Assembly (NCBI GenBank): GCA_022482815.1 | Contig: JAKVOM010000001.1 | Span: forward strand, 2,004,946 to 2,068,945 | Direction: 5' to 3' | DNA: 64,000 nt | Source: Acidaminococcus sp. | GTDB lineage: Bacteria > Bacillota > Negativicutes > Acidaminococcales > Acidaminococcaceae | Shown: piece by piece, positions 18,033-26,224 of the stretch | How the letters are laid out: every line of letters starts with the position of its first letter | Position numbering within the stretch: position 1 is the first letter of the stretch | The notes under the pieces: model-generated | Databases searched by the model: none | What the model was told of the DNA's origin: nothing | What the model saw: only the letters and a program-made list of their open reading frames with translations | Program-made: the position numbers and the translations under genes

Positions 18033-18677
18033 ATGAGCAACAAGACTGAATTGGTTTTTATCCTCGACAAATCCGGGTCCATGGGTGGTTTGGAATCTGA
18101 CACGATTGGCGGCTACAATACGATGCTTGAGAAGCAGAAAAAAGTTGATGGCACCTGCACGGTGACGACGGTACTCTTTAACCAGTCGAACCAAATTTTG
18201 CATGACCGCATCGATATCAGAGCTATCGAACCGCTGACAGAAAAGGATTATACCGTGGGCGGCGGTACGGCGCTCCTTGACGCCATCGGAACGACGATTC
18301 ACAAAATCAGTGCCGTGCAAAAGCACACAGCAAAAGACTATCGTGCGGATAACGTGCTTTTTGTCATCATTACTGACGGAATGGAAAATTCCAGTTGTGA
18401 ATATTCACCGCACCGCATTCGGAAGATGATCAAGGAACGACAGGAAAAGTACGGCTGGGAATTTATCTTCCTCGGTGCCAATATTGATGCCGAGGAGACG
18501 GCTGAAGGCTTTGGCATCAAGGCAGACCATGCCGCCGATTATCAGGGAGACAGCGTGGGAACAAAATTAAACTATGAGGTCATGAGTGATACAGTTGCGT
18601 CCTTCAGGGAAACCGGATCGCTCGATGTAAAAACGCTGGATAGAATCCGCAGCTACAAGGGAAAAGTGGAGAAATAA
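18033..18677 (+). CDS. von Willebrand factor A domain protein
   Basis: A 214-residue single-domain cytoplasmic protein. The metal-ion-dependent adhesion site is intact: DKSGSMGG (from Asp12), the Thr in GGGTALLDAI and the Asp in IITDGMENS. No signal peptide or membrane segment is seen. The family mediates metal-dependent protein-protein contacts, and small bacterial members often serve tellurite-resistance, chelatase or toxin-like systems; nothing next to it points to one of these. AAGGAGG precedes the ATG. Flanked by repeat-rich gaps, with its own terminator. Confidence 0.9.
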   Translation: MSNKTELVFILDKSGSMGGLESDTIGGYNTMLEKQKKVDGTCTVTTVLFNQSNQILHDRIDIRAIEPLTEKDYTVGGGTALLDAIGTTIHKISAVQKHTAKDYRADNVLFVIITDGMENSSCEYSPHRIRKMIKERQEKYGWEFIFLGANIDAEETAEGFGIKADHAADYQGDSVGTKLNYEVMSDTVASFRETGSLDVKTLDRIRSYKGKVEK

Positions 18678-18684
18678 GTATAAA

Positions 18685-18723
18685 AACAGTGCTGTGAGGC
18701 ATGTTCTCTCACAGCACTGTTTC
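18685..18723 (+). terminator. Intrinsic terminator of vWA gene
   Basis: Perfect stem AACAGTGCTGTGAG / CTCACAGCACTGTT; contains the GCTGTGA/TCACAGC core shared with other terminators here. Confidence 0.8.
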
Positions 18724-18953
18724 GCTGGCCGCTGGCCGCAGGTCGCTGGTCGCCGCTGGAAAAAAATTGCCGTGGCAATTTTTTTGAACATACAAAAACA
18801 AGCTCTTACAGTCAGGCTAAATGTTAAAAAATGGGTTTAGTTTCCATTTTAATTGTCCTAGGGCGCAGCAATCTGCCGAATATCCTGTAAGGCCTCGGAC
18901 GAACCTTTTCCAGGACGCCCGAGGCTTTGCTTATTTCTTATTTTATCAGTACT
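18724..18953. other. Gap with repeat module and a second hairpin
   Basis: 18725-18765 is a GCTGGCCGCAGGTCGCTGGT repeat. GCCTCGG (18892-18898) / CCGAGGC (18919-18925) followed by TTTGCTTATTTC may be a plus-strand terminator. No gene seen. Confidence 0.4.
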
Positions 18954-19952
18954 TCACTTACTTAATAAGGCCGTTGTGAAATGGGTGACCGTTTGCCAAA
19001 ATGCATTGGTTTTTTCTGCATTCGGCGCTGCATTATCGAATCCGTGATAAAGTCCGGGAATGACATGGAGTTCCGTTGTAATGCCATTTTCAATCAGTCT
19101 GTTTGCATACGCGATGTCTTCATTGACAAAAAGGTCCAGATCACCGACATAAATCAGAGCCGGCGGCAGATGGTCGAGGCGCTGCGCACGAATGGGCGAG
19201 AAATAGCCAACCTGGTCTGATGGAATCGTTTTGCCGCCGCGGAGCTTTTGCCAGGCAAAGACATTCGTTTCCGGATTCCATAAAATTTCACCCGTGTTCG
19301 GTGACTTGTACGGATCATCTTTGCTGCCGGTCCGATCATCCAGCATCGGATAAACCAGAACCTGTCCTTTTAAAGGAATTGCATCATGGTCACGATTATA
19401 GAATGCCATAGCTGCCGTAAGTCCGCCTCCGGCACTGTTACCCATGATGATGATTCGATTCTTGTCAAGTCCGAGCTGCTCGCTTTTGTCATAAAAATAC
19501 CGCAGTCCTTTATACGCATCTTCGACGGCCGCCGGGAATGGCGCTTCCATTGATGTACGATATTTGGGAGTCACTATGGCAGCCTGCAGCCGGTCAGCCA
19601 TTTTTTGATAGGAAGCAGAATGATAGTAGGCGCGCCGCATCAGATACCCGCCGCCATGCGAATAATAGATAATAGGCAGCTTGTCTGTCTGTGCTTGCTG
19701 CGGACGATAGATCCGCAGTTCCAAATCGTCAACCGTAAGGATAGAAGGATGGACTGCGCGGTCTTCTGTTGTGAGATGGACCTTGTCTTCCGCCTGTACG
19801 TCTTCATCACTGGTCAAATTCAGAGTGAGGTAGGGAATCGCTGCCCGATATTCAGGATCGACCTGATGGATGGTTTGTGGTGCTGCTATTGCAGATGGTG
19901 ACAGCAGCGAGATGGCTAAGGCTATTATAAGAATGAGTTTACGATGATTCAT
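18954..19952 (-). CDS. Exported alpha/beta-hydrolase esterase (hormone-sensitive lipase type)
   Basis: A 332-residue protein with signal peptide (hydrophobic ~6-22, cleavage near AIAA). Oxyanion-hole motif HGGGYL, nucleophile elbow GNSAGGG, an acid residue near DLDLFVNE and the catalytic His in YHGFD are all present, as in the HSL/AaeS family of short-chain carboxylesterases. It would act in the periplasm on acyl or acetyl esters. The ATG at 19952 (MNHRK) follows GGGAG; an upstream TTG in frame is less likely. It is the first of four exported alpha/beta-hydrolases in this window. Confidence 0.88.
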   Translation of the reverse strand: MNHRKLILIIALAISLLSPSAIAAPQTIHQVDPEYRAAIPYLTLNLTSDEDVQAEDKVHLTTEDRAVHPSILTVDDLELRIYRPQQAQTDKLPIIYYSHGGGYLMRRAYYHSASYQKMADRLQAAIVTPKYRTSMEAPFPAAVEDAYKGLRYFYDKSEQLGLDKNRIIIMGNSAGGGLTAAMAFYNRDHDAIPLKGQVLVYPMLDDRTGSKDDPYKSPNTGEILWNPETNVFAWQKLRGGKTIPSDQVGYFSPIRAQRLDHLPPALIYVGDLDLFVNEDIAYANRLIENGITTELHVIPGLYHGFDNAAPNAEKTNAFWQTVTHFTTALLSK

Positions 19953-20375
19953 TATCAATCACTCCCTTTATAATATGACATCCCCTCACAGGGATTCTCT
20001 CTTTTTCAATGAGTTGCCTCTGTTTGATATTTTCATTTTAGGACTGGAAATGGGATGACGGAAGGCTCGATATGTTATGCTGTGTTAACCCCAGGGTTAG
20101 GATGACTTTGAAGGATGCAAAAGCCAATTGCCGGGAGCATTCTTTATTTTTACTTTATTCCAGCCGTCAGGCCGTACTATTCTGCTGAAGAAGATACCCA
20201 AAACTATATGCAGCCATCAGCCTGCTATCTGTCTTAAGATAAACTAACGAACTGCCCGCACTGCGGCACTAATCACTAATTTCTACTCACTAACTTTCTT
20301 TCCTCAAATTTCTCCTTATGAAATTTTCTCAAATCTGCTACAATACAGACGAAGTTATCATAAGGAGGTTTCGTT
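19953..20375. other. Divergent gap between two esterase genes
   Basis: No gene. Holds a 14-bp palindrome TAACCC-CA-GGGTTA (20086-20099), and the plus-strand promoter TTATGA (20316-20321), 17 bases, TACAAT (20339-20344). AAGGAGG (20362-20368) serves the next gene. Confidence 0.5.
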
Positions 20376-21704
20376 ATGCGTGTGAATAAAGGTAAAAAAT
20401 CTTATTTAAGTGCTGCCCTTAAAGCTGTACTGCCCGTCATGATCGGCCTGTCTGCTGTTTTCCCGGCAGGAGTTTCTGCGGCACCGAAGGCACTCGATGT
20501 CATTGGGATAGCACGGGTTTTCGGTGACGGTGAAAAGGTCTCTGAAGCAGCTGTACTGTATTCCGAACCGATTGATCCCGCTACGGTGGATGCAGCAGAT
20601 TATGAAGTGGCAGGGAAAAAGATCGAGGCTGTTTCCGTAAATTCCATTCCTGCTATGTCCGCAAGGAAGGCTCCCGGAAAGTACGTTGTACTGAAGTTTA
20701 AACAAGAAAATACCGTTTCCATGAATCCCCTTGGCAAGAAACCGCCTCGCCGCGGCGGTGGTGATCCCGGTTCCGGTAAAACCATTTCTCATTCGGACCG
20801 CATGGCTCCTGACCTTTCCATCGCTGTGCAGCAGGTAGGCACAGTCGAAAATACCAAAGGGGAAGCAGCGCCTGTTATGACTGAACCTCTCAGCTCCTCG
20901 CGCACCCTGGAACCTGATCTTTCTCGTTTTACGCAGCAAGTTTACAACGATCCTAAAACGGGAATTCAGCTGCCGTACAATCTTTTCCTTCCAAAAAACT
21001 ATGATTCTTCGAAAAAGTATCCGCTGGTATACTTTGGCGTTGATATGAGCGGCAATAATAATGATTTGACGACGCCCCTTTATCAGGGAAACGGTGCTAT
21101 CGTCTGGACCGATCCTGAGTTCCAGAGGATGCATCCCTGCATTGTCGTGGCACCGCAGTACACGGATTCCCTGGTCAACAAGCTGGGAATGATGACGACG
21201 GACGATAATGTATGGACGCCGGGCCTTGAACTCGTGAAAGATTTCCTTTATGACATGCTCGATACTTATAGTGTGGATAAAGACCGCGTGTATGGTACCG
21301 GACAATCCCAGGGCGGCATGGCCAACATTGCCATCAGTGACCGTTATCCGGACCTCTTTGCAGCCCAGTACCTGGTGGCCTGCCAGTGGAACACGAATGA
21401 GATGATGGCGCTTAAAGATAAGAAGCTCTGGATTACGGTCTGCGAAGGGGATACGAAAGCATTCCCGGGAATGAACGCGGCCACGTCAATGTGGGAAAAG
21501 GCCGGCACGAAGGTAGCGCGTAATACGGAATTCTGGGACAGCACAGCTTCTCCTGCTGTTCTGGACAAGAAGGTAGACGCGCTGATTCGTGAAGGGGCGC
21601 CGATTAACTACACGGTATTCAAAGGCGGAAATCATATGTATACTTGGTCGTTTGCTTATCAAATTCCTGAAATCCGGGAATGGATTTTTGCGCAGCATAA
21701 GTAA
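20376..21704 (+). CDS. Exported esterase/prolyl-oligopeptidase-like hydrolase with N-terminal accessory domain
   Basis: A 442-residue protein with a signal peptide ending near GVSA (~35). Residues ~40-110 form a small beta-rich domain like the Ig-like N-terminal domains of secreted esterases, with a basic proline/glycine linker (KKPPRRGGGDPGSG) near 125. The catalytic alpha/beta-hydrolase domain (~180-442) opens with LPYNLFLPKNYDSSKKYPLV. It has the nucleophile elbow GTGQSQGG and a terminal His in GGNHMYTW, like feruloyl or acetyl-xylan type and PHB-depolymerase-like esterases. The substrate is probably an esterified sugar or dietary phenolic ester, which is inference. Its own promoter and a strong AAGGAGG are present; monocistronic. 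Confidence 0.82.
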   Translation: MRVNKGKKSYLSAALKAVLPVMIGLSAVFPAGVSAAPKALDVIGIARVFGDGEKVSEAAVLYSEPIDPATVDAADYEVAGKKIEAVSVNSIPAMSARKAPGKYVVLKFKQENTVSMNPLGKKPPRRGGGDPGSGKTISHSDRMAPDLSIAVQQVGTVENTKGEAAPVMTEPLSSSRTLEPDLSRFTQQVYNDPKTGIQLPYNLFLPKNYDSSKKYPLVYFGVDMSGNNNDLTTPLYQGNGAIVWTDPEFQRMHPCIVVAPQYTDSLVNKLGMMTTDDNVWTPGLELVKDFLYDMLDTYSVDKDRVYGTGQSQGGMANIAISDRYPDLFAAQYLVACQWNTNEMMALKDKKLWITVCEGDTKAFPGMNAATSMWEKAGTKVARNTEFWDSTASPAVLDKKVDALIREGAPINYTVFKGGNHMYTWSFAYQIPEIREWIFAQHK

Positions 21705-21724
21705 TTCGTCCACAATTTGAAGGA

Positions 21725-21785
21725 ACACAGTGCTTCCTGCGGATTGATAAGAGTCAGTTCGTAAGAAGTACTGTGTATTTTTATT
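21725..21785 (+). terminator. Probable terminator of esterase gene
   Basis: ACACAGTGCTTC / GAAGTACTGTGT stem (one mismatch) followed by ATTTTTATT. Confidence 0.65.
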
Positions 21786-21922
21786 CACACTTTTTATCTT
21801 AAATTTGTCAAGAATGTATCGGCAGTCTTTCAAACAAGAACGAATAGCTCGATAAGATATAATAAAAAATCATCAATTTTACTTAATCAATGATTATTGG
21901 TATAAGTTTCAAAAAAATTCAG

Positions 21923-21928
21923 TTGACT
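21923..21928 (+). promoter_or_regulatory. -35 half of the Fur-family gene promoter, separated from its -10 by the IS
   Basis: TTGACT lies 14 bases before the ISL3 element. If the element and one target copy are removed, TTGACT is followed after 16 bases by TATGAT (now at 23412-23417). The insertion thus seems to split the native promoter. Confidence 0.5.
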
Positions 21929-21988
21929 TTTGAAAAATATTAGGTTCTTCACGGAAATTTGTGGACTAAAAGACATTTGACTATTGAA

Positions 21989-22054
21989 AAAGGACATTAA
22001 CTCCTCCAAAATATAAGCGACGAAACCATACCTTGGGAGGAGAAAATGTCCTTT
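21989..22054 (+). promoter_or_regulatory. Hairpin sequestering the transposase start
   Basis: AAAGGACATT and CTCCTCC on the left (21989-22007) pair with GGAGGAG and AATGTCCTTT on the right (22036-22054). The stem buries both the ribosome site and the ATG at 22046. It would form only in transcripts entering from outside the element. Confidence 0.6.
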
Positions 22055-23395
22055 ACTAATTACACTATTCAAAATAATGCAGAATGTCAAGATGTCTTTT
22101 ACAATGTCTTCATGCCAGAAGACCCTTTTGATGACAGCCAGGAAATAGTTGTTTGCAGTGAAAAGAAATATACCGACTTCCGTTGTCCCAAATGCGGTCA
22201 GAAAATGTATTCCTACGAACCATTTTCCACCTACTTGAAAAGCTTCCCTGCGTATCCTGAGCATACCAGGATGATCCGCTTTGAAGGGCATCGTTTCCGT
22301 TGCTCCTGCTGCCATGCAACGATCACTGAACCTATTCCTTTTAAATATCCCGGAACTCGCATTACCATGAGGGCTTCCCTTTGGATTGAGACGCTGCTTC
22401 GTAATGGAATCCCTGCCAATGCAATTGCTAAGATGTCAGGAATTCACTGGAGCACGATTCGCTATGTCCACAAACAGCTCATGGATGAATCTCTCGATAA
22501 ATATGAAATGGAATTGGAGCTGACCTCTTACAAGCCCCGTTTCCTGGCCATCGATGAGTTTGCTATCCATAAGGGACACACCTATGCCACTTGCGTCATG
22601 GATTTAGCGACAGGTTATATTCTCTGGGTCGGCAGAGGTCGGGCGATAGCTGACTTCGAGCATTTCTTCAAGGAATATGATCAGACAAAGCTGACAGAGG
22701 TCAAGGCAGTCGCCATGGACATGAACGCTTCCTACAACAAGCTGGTACAAGAACATCTGCCGCAAGCTAAGGTCGTGTATGATCGTTACCACATGCAGGC
22801 TCAATTTGGGAAGGAAGTATTAGGTGTAGTAAGACTTGATGAGGCCAGAATGCATAGGGATAAAGCCAACGACATGCAAGAAGCATTAAAAGACGCAAGT
22901 GCTGAAGACAAGCCGGCTTTGAAAGAGCGGATATCCGAGGAAAAGAAGAACTACCGCACATTGAAGAAAGTCCGCTGGCCGTTACTCACCAATGAAGATA
23001 GGCTGAATCCTAAGAGCAAAGAAGCGTTGCAGGCCATCTTTGCAGAGCACGAGGATCTGGCAATATGTTATTCCATGAAGGAAGAGATGGTAGCCCTCTA
23101 TGAATTAAGGGACTATGACAAGGCTCTTGCAGGATGGAAGCGCTGGTTTAAAGCTGCACTAGGCAGCGGGATTCCGGCCCTGGTTAGGTTTGCTAAGATT
23201 AAGCTGCCAAGGATAGACGGTCTGGTGAACCATGCCCTGTACCCGATAAACACAGGGAAGCTTGAGGGTTTCAACAACAAGATTAAAGTGGCCAAAAGAA
23301 GAGCGTACGGATACAGAGATGATGAGTACTTTTTCACGTTAATTCGCTACCTCTCAATTCCGACCGTAAGAGGTATACTCCCGAAAAAAACGTGA
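22046..23395 (+). CDS. ISL3-family transposase
   Basis: A 449-residue protein. The N-terminal zinc finger has CPKCG and CSCCH pairs (~50-95), followed by an HTH-like stretch (IPANAIAKMSGIHWSTIRYV). The DDE catalytic domain shows FLAIDEFA, KAVAMDMNASY and KLEGFNNKIKVAKRRAYGYR. Length and domain order are normal for ISL3 transposases and no frameshift is seen. It is preceded by GGGAGGAG and its stop codon overlaps the right inverted repeat. Confidence 0.95.
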   Translation: MSFTNYTIQNNAECQDVFYNVFMPEDPFDDSQEIVVCSEKKYTDFRCPKCGQKMYSYEPFSTYLKSFPAYPEHTRMIRFEGHRFRCSCCHATITEPIPFKYPGTRITMRASLWIETLLRNGIPANAIAKMSGIHWSTIRYVHKQLMDESLDKYEMELELTSYKPRFLAIDEFAIHKGHTYATCVMDLATGYILWVGRGRAIADFEHFFKEYDQTKLTEVKAVAMDMNASYNKLVQEHLPQAKVVYDRYHMQAQFGKEVLGVVRLDEARMHRDKANDMQEALKDASAEDKPALKERISEEKKNYRTLKKVRWPLLTNEDRLNPKSKEALQAIFAEHEDLAICYSMKEEMVALYELRDYDKALAGWKRWFKAALGSGIPALVRFAKIKLPRIDGLVNHALYPINTGKLEGFNNKIKVAKRRAYGYRDDEYFFTLIRYLSIPTVRGILPKKT

Positions 23396-23484
23396 AGAAC
23401 CAAATATTATATATGATTATAAGTAGAAAACGATTATTTTTAATATTACCATTCCCGGTAAGATGTTAAGGGAGGGATAGGGTT

Positions 23485-23931
23485 ATGTATACCGCTGAAG
23501 AGCTTTCTAGTATTCTGAGGAGCAATGGATGTAAGGTGACTCCGCAGCGTTTGGTCGTGTATGATATGCTGGCACATACGACCGAGCACCCGACAGCCGA
23601 AATGATTTATGAGACGATTCGCCAGCAGTATCCGACGATGAGCTTTGCTACTGTCTATAAGTCCGTTGAAATTTTCAGGAGATTGGGCGTTATTCAGGTG
23701 CTCAATACGGGCGAGGACAGTTACCGCTATGATGCCAATATTTCCGAGCATCCTCATATTCGCTGCACCAAGTGCGATAAAGTATGTGATGTTTCCCATC
23801 TGGAAGCAGATGCAGTGGAACGCATGGTCGCGGAAGAGACCGGCTTTGATGTGAGGGGGCACCAGTTCTATTTCTATGGTCTGTGCCCGGACTGCCAGAA
23901 GAAATTAAAAGAAAGTCAAAAAAGAAGATAA
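23485..23931 (+). CDS. Fur-family transcriptional repressor (PerR-like)
   Basis: A 148-residue protein with the Fur fold. The winged helix spans ~1-85 (KVTPQRLVVYDML, MSFATVYKSVEIFRRLG). The C-terminal dimerisation and metal domain has the structural zinc pairs CTKC and CPDC and regulatory His/Asp candidates (SEHPHIRC, DVRGHQFYFYG). The short length and the absence of a His-rich tail fit PerR better than Fur or Zur, but the metal or peroxide specificity is not proven. GGGAGGGA precedes the ATG. An ISL3 element ends 83 bases upstream, between the apparent -35 and -10, so expression may be altered in this strain. Confidence 0.88.
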   Translation: MYTAEELSSILRSNGCKVTPQRLVVYDMLAHTTEHPTAEMIYETIRQQYPTMSFATVYKSVEIFRRLGVIQVLNTGEDSYRYDANISEHPHIRCTKCDKVCDVSHLEADAVERMVAEETGFDVRGHQFYFYGLCPDCQKKLKESQKRR

Positions 23932-23941
23932 GATCAGTTTC

Positions 23942-23973
23942 AGGCTGCTTCAGTTTTGAGGCAGCCTTTTTGT
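23942..23973 (+). terminator. Intrinsic terminator of Fur-family gene
   Basis: AGGCTGC / GCAGCCT stem followed by TTTTTGTTTT. Confidence 0.8.
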
Positions 23974-24007
23974 TTTATTCTGCTGTTTGCAGTTAGCTGC
24001 TGACTGG

Positions 24008-24055
24008 CCAGGTCCGTGAAAAATATTTATTTTTTACAGGCCTGGTTTTTGGCAT
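24008..24055 (+). terminator. Second hairpin terminator before the XRE gene
   Basis: CCAGG-TCCGTGAAAAA pairs imperfectly with TTTTTACAGGCCTGG, then TTTTT; probably insulates the next promoter. Confidence 0.5.
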
Positions 24056-24082
24056 TTAAAGAACCCGTTTTTTAGAATCGTA

Positions 24083-24111
24083 TTGACAATTGCAATAGAT
24101 AACTATATAAT
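24083..24111 (+). promoter_or_regulatory. Consensus sigma-A promoter of the XRE-cupin operon
   Basis: TTGACA (24083-24088), 17 bases, TATAAT (24106-24111): a perfect match to the consensus and therefore probably repressor-controlled. Confidence 0.85.
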
Positions 24112-24114
24112 GAA

Positions 24115-24156
24115 GGAAATTCCGATATAATGGAAATTCCAATATAATGAAATTTT
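24115..24156 (+). promoter_or_regulatory. Tandem operators GGAAATTCC at 17-bp spacing
   Basis: GGAAATTCC (24115-24123) and GGAAATTCC (24132-24140), each a palindrome about a central A, followed by the partial copy GAAATTTT (24149-24156). The spacers GATATAAT and AATATAAT are also alike. They begin 3 bases after the -10, a natural repressor site for the XRE-cupin gene they precede. Confidence 0.65.
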
Positions 24157-24195
24157 AGATACCCCATTTAAAATTCGACAGTAAGGAGGCGGAAT

Positions 24196-24750
24196 ATGAA
24201 TATCCAGGACAACATTGCCGATAACCTGAAAGAAATCCGTGCAAAAAAACAACTGACACTTGATGAAGCGTCGCGGCTCACGGGCGTTTCGCGAAGCATG
24301 CTTTCTTCTATTGAAAAGGGAGATGTGAATCCGACCATTTCCGTGCTCTGGAAAATTGCCAATGGGTACAAGGTTAAATTTTCTTCCTTGATGGAAGATA
24401 AGAAACAGCAGAACCGGATGATTCCGGTTGATACGATCCAGCCGTTGACTGAAGGCGACGGCCGTTATATCAACTATCCAATTTTTCCTTTTGATGAGAA
24501 GCGGCTTTTTGAAACGTACCGTATCCGCATTGACCGCGGCGGCCATCTGGAGGCACAGCCGCATATGCCCGGTACGGAGGAATATATTACCGTGTTTTCG
24601 GGAAAGGTCAGGATTACCGCAGGGGATGAAAGTTTCGATTTGAATGAAGGGGATTCCCTTCACTTTCTCGCTGATGTCCCTCATTCCTATCGCAATACGG
24701 GGACAAAGACGGTGTGGTTATCCATGATTTTATACTATCGACCATTGTAA
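24196..24750 (+). CDS. XRE-cupin transcriptional regulator
   Basis: A 184-residue regulator. The N-terminal XRE helix-turn-helix (~10-65) reads LTLDEASRLTGVSRSMLSSI followed by EKGDVNPTISVLWKIA. The C-terminal cupin (~105-180) has MPGTEEYITVFSGKVRI, LNEGDSLHF and DVPHSYRNTG, which would bind a small ligand. In this family such regulators usually control the adjacent metabolic gene, here a threonine aldolase starting 20 bases downstream. AAGGAGG precedes the ATG. The tandem operators just downstream of the promoter suggest autoregulation. Confidence 0.92.
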   Translation: MNIQDNIADNLKEIRAKKQLTLDEASRLTGVSRSMLSSIEKGDVNPTISVLWKIANGYKVKFSSLMEDKKQQNRMIPVDTIQPLTEGDGRYINYPIFPFDEKRLFETYRIRIDRGGHLEAQPHMPGTEEYITVFSGKVRITAGDESFDLNEGDSLHFLADVPHSYRNTGTKTVWLSMILYYRPL

Positions 24751-24769
24751 TAAAGGAGGTTCACTGATT

Positions 24770-25819
24770 ATGTATTCTTTTGCTTGTGACTATTTGGAAG
24801 GCTGCCATAAAGACGTGCTCAAGGCTCTCTGTGAAACCAACATGGAACAGGCTCCCGGTTATGGTGCCGACCGCTTTTCCAAGTTGGCCGCTGATGAAAT
24901 TTGTGAGGCCTGCGAAGACCCCAAAGCTTCTGTTTACTTTGTAAACGGCGGAACCCAAACAAACCAACTCATCATCGATACGATGCTGGAATCCTATGAA
25001 GGTGTCCTTGCGGCCCAGACCGGCCATGTCAATGTACATGAAGCCGGCGCTATCGAGTTCAGCGGTCATAAAGTGCTGACCCTTCCGGCCCATGATGGGA
25101 AGGCTTCTGCAAAAGATGTGGAAGAATATGTAACCCGTTTCTATAATGACGGGAACTATGAACATATGGTTTTCCCAGGTATGGTCTATATTTCTCATCC
25201 TTCTGAATACGGCACGCTTTATACGGCACAGGAATTAAAGGATCTCTCCGACGTCTGCCACAAGCATAATCTGAAACTCTTCCTCGACGGAGCTCGTCTC
25301 GGATACGGATTGGAAGCAGAAGGTACGGATGTGACGCTGCCTCTGATTGCCAAGCTTTGTGATGTGTTCTATATCGGCGGAACGAAAGTCGGCGCCCTGA
25401 ACGGTGAAGCTATCGTATTTCCACACGGCAAGGAACCGTCTCATTTCCTGACGAGAATTAAGCAGCACGGCGCTTTGTTTGCCAAGGGCAGACTTGTGGG
25501 CGTCCAGTTTGCCGCTTTGTTCAAGGATAACCTTTATCGCCGCATCAGTAAAAATGCCATCGAGAAGGCAAAACAAATCCGTCAGATTTTTGAAGATGCC
25601 GGATGCCCGTTCTATATTGATTCCCCGACAAATCAGCAGTTTGTGATTCTGGAAAACAGTGTTATAAAAGAACTCAGCAAGTACGTGGAATTCGGGTTCT
25701 GGGAAACCTATGACGCTAATAACACGGTGGTTCGCTTTGCTTCCAGCTGGGCGACTACACAGGAAGGCATCGAAGAGCTGCGCCGGGCCGTTGACATTTG
25801 TATCAAAAATAAAAAGTAA
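24770..25819 (+). CDS. ltaE: Threonine aldolase / beta-eliminating lyase family PLP enzyme
   Basis: A 349-residue fold-type I PLP enzyme. Motifs include NMEQAPGYGAD near the N-terminus, VNGGTQTNQL, the PLP-contact Asp in LFLDGARLGYGL and the Schiff-base Lys in YIGGTKVGAL. The family splits L-threonine (or allo-threonine) into glycine and acetaldehyde. ltaE is the best-known name, but close homologues act on other beta-hydroxy amino acids. AAAGGAGG precedes the ATG in the 19-base gap after the XRE-cupin gene, so the two form an operon and the regulator probably senses a product or substrate of this enzyme. Confidence 0.88.
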   Translation: MYSFACDYLEGCHKDVLKALCETNMEQAPGYGADRFSKLAADEICEACEDPKASVYFVNGGTQTNQLIIDTMLESYEGVLAAQTGHVNVHEAGAIEFSGHKVLTLPAHDGKASAKDVEEYVTRFYNDGNYEHMVFPGMVYISHPSEYGTLYTAQELKDLSDVCHKHNLKLFLDGARLGYGLEAEGTDVTLPLIAKLCDVFYIGGTKVGALNGEAIVFPHGKEPSHFLTRIKQHGALFAKGRLVGVQFAALFKDNLYRRISKNAIEKAKQIRQIFEDAGCPFYIDSPTNQQFVILENSVIKELSKYVEFGFWETYDANNTVVRFASSWATTQEGIEELRRAVDICIKNKK

Positions 25820-25929
25820 GATCATCGATAAAAGGGCTGTAAAAAAAATAAAAAGCGCTTTTGGCTTATGGCACTTAGCTTCACCTGCAACAGTGTGTTA
25901 ATGCATTTGATTTAAATAAAATGTTATAT

Positions 25930-25975
25930 AAAACTTGAAATTTAGCAGTTAACCTAAATTTCAAGTTTTATTTTA
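25930..25975 (+). terminator. Terminator of the XRE-aldolase operon
   Basis: AAACTTGAAATTTAG / CTAAATTTCAAGTTT perfect stem followed by TATTTTAT. Confidence 0.75.
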
Positions 25976-26224
25976 TAGGTTCATAGAAAAATGCCTTGGT
26001 CATTTTTCTTCCACGGGCGGGATGCGGACGGCGGGCTGCAGAAAGCGACAAGGGGCTGTGAAAAAATGAAATCATTTTTTCATAACCTGTTTTTAGTAAT
26101 GCCGCCGCAGGCGGCCACAGCGTCACAGCTTTCTTTTGCGCGACAGCGCCAGAGCTTTATTTTTTCTTTCCCTCTTTCCCGTGAATCCGCTATAATAGAA
26201 TCACTAACCAATAGGAGTGATATC
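25976..26224. other. Repeat-rich gap before PC4-like gene
   Basis: Non-coding. Holds a GGGGCTGTGAAAAAATG... imperfect hairpin (26052-26090), related to the common terminator family, and GCCGCCGCAGGCGGC (26102-26116). TATAAT (26191-26196) is a likely -10 of the next gene. A longer in-frame extension of that gene upstream is not believable because it runs through these repeats. Confidence 0.5.

Larger units (their letters stand above)
21943..23401 (+). mobile_element. Complete ISL3-family insertion sequence (1459 bp)
   Basis: Terminal inverted repeats GGTTCTTCACG (21943-21953) and CGTGAAGAACC (23391-23401) are flanked by an exact 8-bp target duplication AAATATTA (21935-21942 and 23402-23409), the size expected for ISL3. 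It carries one transposase gene whose stop lies in the right repeat. Everything needed for transposition appears intact, so insertion is recent. The target is an AT-rich promoter region between an esterase gene and a Fur-family gene. Confidence 0.95.

Noticed and set aside
23402-23484. Per/Fur box before the Fur-family gene
   Set aside because: An ATTATAA half-site is present but the full TTATAATNATTATAA pattern is not; AT-rich DNA makes chance likely.
25991-26224. N-terminal extension of the PC4-like gene
   Set aside because: The extension runs through repeat modules and hairpins, while AGGAGTG stands directly before the ATG at 26225.
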